Origin: an uncultured Bacteroidales bacterium
GTDB lineage: Bacteria; Bacteroidota; Bacteroidia; Bacteroidales; Paludibacteraceae
Length of the DNA stretch: 36,542 nt
Assembly: GCA_900319035.1 (NCBI GenBank)
Contig: ONMU01000019.1
Location: forward strand, 1 to 36,542
Direction of reading: 5' to 3'
Positions 30,844 through 36,542 of this stretch are shown here, in pieces. Every line of letters begins with the position of its first letter. Positions within the stretch are counted from its first letter, which is position 1. A program made the position numbers and the translations under genes. The notes under the pieces were generated by a model. It saw only the letters and a list, made by a program, of their open reading frames with translations. It had not been told where the DNA came from and made no database searches.

Positions 30844-31317
30844 ATGAAACGAATCGTATGCAGTCTGTTGTTAACAGCTCTATTCGGGCTATATGGTTTT
30901 GCAGCATTGCCGGAAGTGACGCTGCGGGACGTGGATGGAAACAACGTAGCCATCGCTTCTCTGGCACAGAGCGGCAAGCCGGTGATCATCTCTTTCTTCG
31001 CTACATGGTGCAAGCCTTGCGTTCGCGAACTGAAAGCGATAGATGACCTTTACCCCGAATGGCAGGAAGAGACCGGCGTGGAGATGTATATCGTCTCCAT
31101 CGACCAAGGGCAGGACACACAGAAAGTGAAACCGATGGCGGACGGCAACGGATGGGATTTTCATGTTCTACTCGACCCCAACGGTGCTCTCAAACGTGCA
31201 CTGAACGTGCAGAACGTACCCCACCTCATCGTCATTGACAGCAAAGGAAAGATCGTCTATTCCCATGCCGGTTACACCGACGGAGACGAGGACGAGATAC
31301 GAAAGTATTTAAGGTGA
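30844..31317 (+). CDS. TlpA/ResA-like secreted thioredoxin
   Basis: A 157-residue exported thioredoxin-fold protein with a signal peptide (about residues 1-20), the active site WCKPC (C56, C59) in SFFATWCKPCVREL, and a cis-proline loop NVPHLIV. TlpA-type proteins act in periplasmic disulfide reduction or in cytochrome maturation. Start ATG 30844 fits the promoter and signal peptide; the frame extends 3 codons to a TTG. The stop lies in an AAGGTGA heptad repeat that also gives the start of the next gene. It heads an operon with two CxxC-containing Omp28-like lipoproteins, which may be its redox partners. Confidence 0.9.
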   Translation: MKRIVCSLLLTALFGLYGFAALPEVTLRDVDGNNVAIASLAQSGKPVIISFFATWCKPCVRELKAIDDLYPEWQEETGVEMYIVSIDQGQDTQKVKPMADGNGWDFHVLLDPNGALKRALNVQNVPHLIVIDSKGKIVYSHAGYTDGDEDEIRKYLR

Positions 31318-31345
31318 AAGGTGAAAGGTGAAAGGTAAAAGGAAC
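31311..31345. repeat. Five heptads at the thioredoxin-DUF6029 junction
   Basis: AAGGTGA three times, AAGGTAA, AAGGAAC. The first unit contains the thioredoxin stop (31315-31317), and the GTG in unit three (31328) starts the next gene. AAGGTG also resembles a ribosome binding site. Confidence 0.85.
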
Positions 31346-33056
31346 ATAGCAGGAAGAGTGTTAGGGCTTTTGGTCCTTTCTATTTTCAGTTTCCTTTTTT
31401 CAACTCGCGCATGGGCTCGGGACACTGTCTATGTGAGCGGAGGTATAGAGCACGAGGGTTTGTTTCCGACGCGAGATGCCGCTACCCTGCGTTCCAAACC
31501 GCGTCCCCAATGGGCGAAGATTGACCATCTGAGCAATTCGTATCTGGACTTGTCGCTGCACTATGTCAACGACTCCAACAAGGCGCATTTCCGCGAACTG
31601 AGGGTCTCCACGCGTGCTGAGTTGACCGAATGGCCGTTACCCGGTTTTGAATACGATTTCGGTGGTCACGGCATCAGCCATCTGAGCGCCGAAGCCTCGT
31701 TCGACTGGGGTTCTATTGCCATCGGCGATGTGTATGACCAGTTCGGTTCCGGTTGCCATCGGCGATGTGTATGACCAGTTCGGTTCAGGACTGATCTTGA
31801 ACCTCTACGAGGATCGTTTGCTCGGTGTGGACAACCCCTTACGCGGTGCAAAAATCGACTTGACGCCCATCGAAGGTCTGCATATGGTAGCCATAGGCGG
31901 CAAACAAAGACGTAACTGGGAGTGTTACGACGACGGCGCATGGGGTTGGAACTACCGCCAAGATGCAGCCATCGGCGGAGACGTGGAGATCGATGTCGGC
32001 GCATGGTCCAAACGGATGAAGGACTTGGAGATGCACCTTCTTTTCGGCGGCAGTTATGTCTCGCGCTACGAAGCACCGGACACCATCCTCACCATCGTCA
32101 ATAACGAGTTGTACCAATACCGTTTGCCCCGATGGGTGGGAGCCGGAGACATACGTGCCGAATGGCAGATGAAAGGTTGGCACGTGCTTGCCGAATATGC
32201 CCGCAAAGCCAATGACCCGACTTTCGAGAACGGGTTCAGTTACCGCGATGGTGACGCATGGCTGTTGTCGGCAGGCTATTCCCGCAAAGGCTTGGCAGTC
32301 TTGGCGCAGGTCAAACGGTCGGAGAACATGTCTTTCCGTTCGCAGCGTGAACGTATGGGCATAGCCGGACGGCTGAACTACATGCCGCCTTTCGCGCAGC
32401 AACACACCTATTCCCTTGCTACCCAATACGCCTATGCCACCCAATACACCCTCGGCGAATGGGCGTTTCAAGGGCAGGTCTATTACACATGGGCACGCAA
32501 GACGCGCATGGGCGGTAAATATGGTACTACGCTCAAGCTGAACGGCGCACATATCCGCGGTGTTCACAAAGAAGGTGAGTACTACACGGACGTCAACCTT
32601 GAGCTTAACAAACGTATCAGCAAAAGGTGGTGGCTTAATGCCATGCTGATGTACCAGCGTTTCAACCAAACCGTGGTCGAAGGTGAAGGAGGCATGATCC
32701 GTTCGGGCATAGCGGTGGTGGACGCACGCGTGCAGGCTACCAAAGAGCTCTCCGTACGCGGTGAGTTACAATACCTCTACACGCCCGACGACAAGGGACA
32801 ATGGTGCTTCGCTTTGTGCGAGATCAGTCTCTTCAAACGCCTTATGATCAGCGGACAATGGATGTACAACATCGGCGGAACGGCGCAAGCGGATCATGAA
32901 CATTACTACTCCGCCTCGGTCACCTATTCGCACAACGCACACCGGATCATGGCGGGCTACACCAAGACCATTGATGGCTTCAACTGCTCCGGAGGCGTGT
33001 GCCGATACGTGCCTAAGCAGGAAGGCGTGCATATAACGTATAACTTCACGTGGTAA
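31328..33056 (+). pseudogene. DUF6029-like outer-membrane beta-barrel protein, frameshifted by 37-bp duplication
   Basis: Two frames cover one protein. The first, from GTG 31328, has a signal peptide and DTVYVSGGIEHEGLFP, then GSIAIGDVYDQFGSG before a premature stop at 31774. The second repeats AIGDVYDQFGSG and continues as LILNLYEDRLLGVDNP through many alternating amphipathic strands to YVPKQEGVHITYNFTW at 33056. The break is an exact 37-bp tandem duplication (31716-31789). Without one copy the gene is 1692 nt and fully open, coding 563 residues ending in the aromatic residue typical of outer-membrane barrels. The family call is from memory of gene order and pattern. It may be a pseudogene, a reversible off state, or an assembly error. 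Confidence 0.75.
31716..31789. repeat. 37-bp tandem duplication with one mismatch
   Basis: 31716-31752 and 31753-31789 are adjacent and differ only at 31750 (C) versus 31787 (A). 37 is not a multiple of three, so the duplication shifts the frame. Confidence 0.92.
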
Positions 33057-33880
33057 AACAGATTATATCCATAGTACTAACGACCCTCCTGCTGACAGGC
33101 TGCGAGGTGATCAAGGAGAAGGACAGGCTTATCCCTGTTCCGGTCGGTGATGGTAGTAAGACCCATCTGTTGGTCGAGTACACGGGTTTCCGTTGCGTGA
33201 ACTGCCCCACAGCCGCTCAAACGGCTCAGGAACTGCAACAGTTGTACGGCGACAAACTGGCGGTGGTAGCCATGCATCCGGCGAGCAATCCGTTTACGCA
33301 AGGGGCATTCGACTACACCTGTCCGGAAGCCGATATCTGCTATAAGCACATGGGCGGCAATGCCTCTACTCCGTTCCCGACAGGCAACATCGACCTCGCG
33401 CAAGGCGATGGAGAGTGGTTCTTTGATCCCATCGAATGGGCTACGTGTTTGCTTCAGAACGATGACGACCTGTTTTGTCCTGCGCTCAAAGCTCAAGCGA
33501 CGGTGGACACCCTCACGCGGAGAGTGCATTTCACCATCTCCGCCGTAGCTTTCAATTATACGGAAGCACGGCTCGCTATCTGGCTGACGGAAGACAGCGT
33601 CATGGGTGCGCAAGCGATGCCGGATGGGTCGGTGGAGACTGCTTATTACCACCGTCACATGCTCCGCGGAGCTGTCCAAGGAAAGCCTTTTGGCTGGGAC
33701 GTGGAGATCAGCTTCACGCCGCAGTGGTTCACCGCCGATTATACCCTGCCCGACCAATGGAACATCCATCATTGCCATGCGGTCGTGCTCCTTTTGGATA
33801 GAGATAACTATAAGGTATTACAGACATATGAAACGAAACTGGATGGTAGCAGCCCTGTTGCTGCTCTTCGTGAACGCTAA
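33050..33880 (+). CDS. Omp28-like lipoprotein with CxxC thioredoxin-like domain
   Basis: A 276-residue lipoprotein: signal peptide with lipobox LTGC (Cys about residue 18), then a thioredoxin-like domain with VEYTGFRCVNCPTAAQ carrying a CxxC pair, and a C-terminal beta domain. Omp28-related proteins are surface or outer-membrane lipoproteins of Bacteroidota; the redox role is inferred from CxxC and the thioredoxin gene upstream. The start is GTG 33050, overlapping the end of the DUF6029-like gene. The last 53 nt overlap the start of the next gene, and the final residues (GSSPVAALRER) look like run-on past the usual end. Confidence 0.8.
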   Translation: MVKQIISIVLTTLLLTGCEVIKEKDRLIPVPVGDGSKTHLLVEYTGFRCVNCPTAAQTAQELQQLYGDKLAVVAMHPASNPFTQGAFDYTCPEADICYKHMGGNASTPFPTGNIDLAQGDGEWFFDPIEWATCLLQNDDDLFCPALKAQATVDTLTRRVHFTISAVAFNYTEARLAIWLTEDSVMGAQAMPDGSVETAYYHRHMLRGAVQGKPFGWDVEISFTPQWFTADYTLPDQWNIHHCHAVVLLLDRDNYKVLQTYETKLDGSSPVAALRER

Positions 33881-34382
33881 CGCGCTCATTGTGAATATCG
33901 ATGGTCATGGAGACATTCCCGAAGGCGGAATGGAGATCACTGTGACCGATGCGGAACTGGACATCCTCAGCGGTAAGATGCAAATGAAACTGCAAGGCTC
34001 GCTGCTCTGCACCGCTCCTCTGACCGTACAGATCACCCGCTCAGCAACGGGACTTGAGGACGAGTTCTGCTGCGCTGGTAACTGCCTTTCCGGCAACGGA
34101 GAGACCGCTCAAACACTGAACTATTCGCCGGAAGGCATTGCCTCTTGGTTTGTGCACTATACACCGGTCGCTGATTCCGACGAGACCATGACCTATGTCT
34201 TCACCGACGCCTCTGAGAGCCGCACACTCACCGTGCATTTTCAATACAGCACAGAGGGAATGGACAATGGACAATGGACGAAGGACAATGGACAATGGAC
34301 AAAAGTGCTGCGGGATGGACAACTCTATTTGATGCACAAAGGACAGATGTACGATGTACAAGGAAAAGAAATCAATAAATAA
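33828..34382 (+). CDS. Small secreted protein with sorting-type C-terminal motif
   Basis: From ATG 33828 a 184-residue exported protein: signal peptide of about 19 residues (MKRNWMVAALLLL start), a beta-rich domain with a paired cysteine motif (EFCCAGNC), and a C-terminal KVLRDGQLYLMHKG segment ending YDVQGKEINK, like the end of the C10 protease. The 222-nt longer frame upstream lies inside the preceding Omp28-like gene and is not used. A 42-nt heptad repeat (DNGQWTK twice) sits just before the C-terminal motif as a linker. Function unknown; it is likely exported with the two Omp28-like proteins. Confidence 0.72.
   Translation: MKRNWMVAALLLLFVNANALIVNIDGHGDIPEGGMEITVTDAELDILSGKMQMKLQGSLLCTAPLTVQITRSATGLEDEFCCAGNCLSGNGETAQTLNYSPEGIASWFVHYTPVADSDETMTYVFTDASESRTLTVHFQYSTEGMDNGQWTKDNGQWTKVLRDGQLYLMHKGQMYDVQGKEINK
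34262..34303. repeat. Six heptads linking body and C-terminal motif
   Basis: GGACAAT in units 1, 2, 4 and 5; GGACGAA in unit 3; GGACAAA in unit 6. 42 nt equal 14 codons and yield two copies of a 7-residue peptide. Confidence 0.9.
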
Positions 34383-34391
34383 CACACCAAT

Positions 34392-36032
34392 ATGAAAAAG
34401 AACTTTATTATTTGGACTTTTGCAGGTCTCGTCCTTAGCCTTGCGTTCACCGCTTGTAAGAAAAACGATCCCAAGCAAGAACCCACACCGCAAGTAAATC
34501 CCACGGACACTACGCAACCCACTCCGCCGGACACCATTCCGGCTTCGTTCCCCAAGAAACACCTCATCGAGGAGTTCACCGGACAGACATGTGGTTATTG
34601 TCCGGAAGGCATGAATAGCATCAGCGATTTCACCAAAGGCGAGTCCAACTGGGTACTTATTCTCCACCACTACGGCTACGGAACGGATAATTTCTCCGTT
34701 GCCGGTAGTCAAATCATTCAGAAGGCATTAAGCGAGAATGGAGCCCCAGCTATCTGCATCAACCGAGCCAAAACGAATTACGGATCAGGAAATGCCATCA
34801 TCTTCCATCCGGGCTATCTGCCTCAGACGAGCAAGTCGCAGTTTGAGACAGAGACCTATGCCTCTGTGGTCATTGACAACACATACGATCCCGCCACACG
34901 GCAACTGAACGTGACCGTTTCCGGCGCGTTGTGCAAAGAGGACTACCCTGCTCTCCAGCTGACCGTTCTGGTCAAGGAGTCCGGCATGATTGATACCCAG
35001 AAGGATTATTATTACACCTTCAACGGCTGGGAGCAGTTCCGCCACACGAATGCCGTTCGACTCTATCTCTCTAACGCCAAAGGAGACGCTATTTCCGTGG
35101 ATTCCACGCGTCATTATACCGCTACTTATACCGCTACCCTCAACGACCAATGGGTGCCCGAGAACTGCATGGTAGTAGCTTTCCTGAGCGAGGCGTTCAA
35201 GCCGGTTATCCAAGCGGAGCAACAACCCGTTGTAGCCGGTTCAGCCGGTGGCGCGGACATTACCCATGGCGGCATCAAAGCGGCAGAAGTGCCGGATTAC
35301 TATCCCGAGGTGGACGCCACCAGCGGACCGGGTGACTTCTCCGGCAATGAGACAGAAAGTCTGGCAGTTACCAATGCCTTCTACAAAGACTTTCCGGAGC
35401 AAAACGCCCGTTTTTGGCAGTTACAGACGTACAGCGCAACCACGGTAGTTACCATCAACAAAACCCAATGTGCGCCTTTTGCGGATCTCTATGTGATCAC
35501 GGATATAGGTGTGGACTCTATACCAGCAGGGGATTATCCTCTCAACCTCTCCGAGCAACCCGGCACAGCCTATGCGGGATACCGAGATAATGAAAAAATA
35601 GAAATGGGTGGAAGCGTATTCTATTTTGTTAGCTATTCTTACCTCGTGGAAGGTTATGTAAACCCCGTTTGCCAGTGGCTTATTGTGAACGGTACACTGA
35701 CCGTAGATAAAGACCATAAATGGTCATTAACAGGTCATACTCTCAATGGTAGCAGGATTTCGTTAAAAAGCACTTCCGCCATCAAAGTCGCCGGAGCGGT
35801 GAATGCCCCGATGCATAAAGCCAGAAAAATCCTTTCGGTGGATAAAAAGAATATCATCAAATTTTTTTTCGCGAAGCTGATTCAAACGACGCAGTACCCA
35901 ACTAGTGCAGTCTTCTTCGCGATTGCTTGTAATGGCAGTCAGATAGAGAATGACCTCGGAAGCGTTTTCTGCAATCAGGCGGGAATAAACATCATGGACG
36001 GTTCCGTCGGTGACCATGAGCAGCCCGGTTGA
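34392..36032 (+). CDS. Omp28-like lipoprotein; natural end probably near 35,765, then chimeric tail
   Basis: Signal peptide with lipobox (AFTAC, Cys about residue 22), a Pro/Thr-rich linker, and a thioredoxin-like domain with EEFTGQTCGYCPEG (CxxC). Beta-rich domains follow through VNGTLTVDKDHKWSLTGH and TLNGSRISLK. The open frame continues to 36032, but from about residue 458 it is the antisense of a GH95-like gene on the minus strand and has no Omp28 character. The true stop has therefore probably been lost at the junction. The last supported residues lie near 35,765. It is the final gene of the thioredoxin operon and keeps its CxxC. Confidence 0.78.
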   Translation: MKKNFIIWTFAGLVLSLAFTACKKNDPKQEPTPQVNPTDTTQPTPPDTIPASFPKKHLIEEFTGQTCGYCPEGMNSISDFTKGESNWVLILHHYGYGTDNFSVAGSQIIQKALSENGAPAICINRAKTNYGSGNAIIFHPGYLPQTSKSQFETETYASVVIDNTYDPATRQLNVTVSGALCKEDYPALQLTVLVKESGMIDTQKDYYYTFNGWEQFRHTNAVRLYLSNAKGDAISVDSTRHYTATYTATLNDQWVPENCMVVAFLSEAFKPVIQAEQQPVVAGSAGGADITHGGIKAAEVPDYYPEVDATSGPGDFSGNETESLAVTNAFYKDFPEQNARFWQLQTYSATTVVTINKTQCAPFADLYVITDIGVDSIPAGDYPLNLSEQPGTAYAGYRDNEKIEMGGSVFYFVSYSYLVEGYVNPVCQWLIVNGTLTVDKDHKWSLTGHTLNGSRISLKSTSAIKVAGAVNAPMHKARKILSVDKKNIIKFFFAKLIQTTQYPTSAVFFAIACNGSQIENDLGSVFCNQAGINIMDGSVGDHEQPG

Positions 36033-36542
36033 GAAGCGGGTTCCGGCATCCTGTCCCTCCATGATCATGATATCTCCATCGGTGGTATAGAGGCGATCGC
36101 AATGAGGGGAAGGCCAGGGACCGGCATTGACATATTTTCCGGGGCGTCGATCATCTGGCAATATTTTGTCTGATATAGCAATTCGATTAAGCACGGCATC
36201 CAGACGGATTTTGCCAGGCATGGAACTTGTGACCCGAATGCATAGCGTATTCTGGTCCTGAGAGATAAACATATCGCGAACATATTTGACCCCAGCTTCC
36301 TCATGGCTGATGGTAAGGACGCCATGATACATATCCAGATCGGATTGATAGTTGCATCCGTTGGATTCTGGAAACCATCCATAGGGAAAAGGAGACGTCT
36401 GATTTAACGCAATATCCAATTCTCCCAAAGTGGAAAAGTTTCGCATATTACATGGGGAAGAAATCATGCAGGAAAACATGAGTTCCTCTGCTTCTGCAAA
36501 ATGCCGATTCAGAATCAGGTTCTGAATTTTAGAGAGGCTTTC
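35763..36542 (-). CDS. GH95-like (alpha-L-fucosidase-type) glycoside hydrolase fragment, 5' end outside window
   Basis: The frame is open from 36542 to the stop at 35763 (about 259 residues); the ATG at 36479 is internal. Upstream residues (LSKIQNLILNRHFAEAEEL) and STLGELDIAL, then YQSDLDMYHGVLTISHEEAGV, RDMFISQDQNTLCIRVTSS and SEVILYLTAITSNRE match the N-terminal domain of GH95 family enzymes. A complete GH95 protein is several hundred residues longer, with its catalytic barrel, so this gene is truncated after IHRKDFSGFMHRGIHRSGDFD. The break is the same place where the Omp28-like gene loses its end. It may come from another genome or from a rearrangement. Confidence 0.65.
   Translation of the reverse strand, partial: ESLSKIQNLILNRHFAEAEELMFSCMISSPCNMRNFSTLGELDIALNQTSPFPYGWFPESNGCNYQSDLDMYHGVLTISHEEAGVKYVRDMFISQDQNTLCIRVTSSMPGKIRLDAVLNRIAISDKILPDDRRPGKYVNAGPWPSPHCDRLYTTDGDIMIMEGQDAGTRFSTGLLMVTDGTVHDVYSRLIAENASEVILYLTAITSNREEDCTSWVLRRLNQLREKKFDDILFIHRKDFSGFMHRGIHRSGDFDGGSAF

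Noticed and set aside
31716-31789. Programmed ribosomal frameshift in the DUF6029-like gene
   Set aside because: The frame change is fully explained by an exact 37-bp tandem duplication, and no slippery heptamer with a downstream structure is needed.
33606-33827. 74-residue N-terminal extension of the small secreted protein
   Set aside because: It lies in another frame of the Omp28-like gene and would bury the clear signal peptide starting at 33828.

Overview
The window looks like chromosomal DNA of a member of the Bacteroidales (phylum Bacteroidota), probably an uncultured gut-type lineage. The grounds are the repeated promoter architecture TTTG/CTTG, then 20 nt, then TAnnTTTG, seen at a dozen sites on both strands, and Bacteroidales-type families: DUF4491, C10 protease, Omp28-like lipoproteins, a DUF6029-like porin and a Na+/H+ pyrophosphatase. 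No rRNA, tRNA, CRISPR array or complete insertion sequence was seen.

Layout. 1-2271: a minus-strand GtrA / GT2 / GT-C glycosylation operon behind a long structured leader that ends in a terminator-like hairpin touching the gtrA start. 2272-3137: noncoding DNA with five 21-bp-spaced iteron-like repeats and a composite repeat element (A). 3138-4634: an AbiEi/AbiEii toxin-antitoxin pair. 4767-9616: a minus-strand housekeeping operon mnmE-yicC-gmk-nadD-dgt. 9766-18985: plus-strand metabolic genes (D-2-hydroxyacid dehydrogenase, pepT, gcvT, patatin lipase, TetR regulator, two tandem long-chain acyl-CoA synthetases, EamA transporter). A TTTTCGAA inverted repeat next to the first synthetase promoter is the probable TetR operator. 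19063-22506: small envelope proteins (DUF4491, YtxH-like, holin-like) convergent with hppA.

22668-26607 is accessory: small ORFs, a direct-repeat-flanked segment holding a RhuM-Fic protein, a frameshifted coiled-coil gene and a secreted repeat protein, then a candidate structured RNA of about 310 nt with its own promoter and terminator, followed by two membrane proteins. 26649-30181: a TonB-C-like secreted protein and a large C10 cysteine protease. 30450-30677: a second copy of the composite element (B). 30844-36032: a secreted redox/outer-membrane operon (thioredoxin, DUF6029-like, Omp28-like, small secreted protein, second Omp28-like). The DUF6029-like gene is frameshifted by a 37-bp tandem duplication. 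At about 35,763 the last Omp28-like gene runs into the antisense of a GH95-like gene fragment, which may be a rearrangement or an assembly chimera.

The most unusual signal is a set of degenerate 7-nt (sometimes 8-nt) tandem repeats. They lie in frame inside conserved genes (mnmE, the dehydrogenase, pepT, gcvT, the transporter, a secreted protein) and across gene junctions, where they supply stop and start codons. The same word families (ACCAATG/ACCATCG; TCAGAAT/TCAGATG) recur at separate loci. They recall the heptanucleotide STRR repeats of cyanobacteria, but here they occur within coding sequence.
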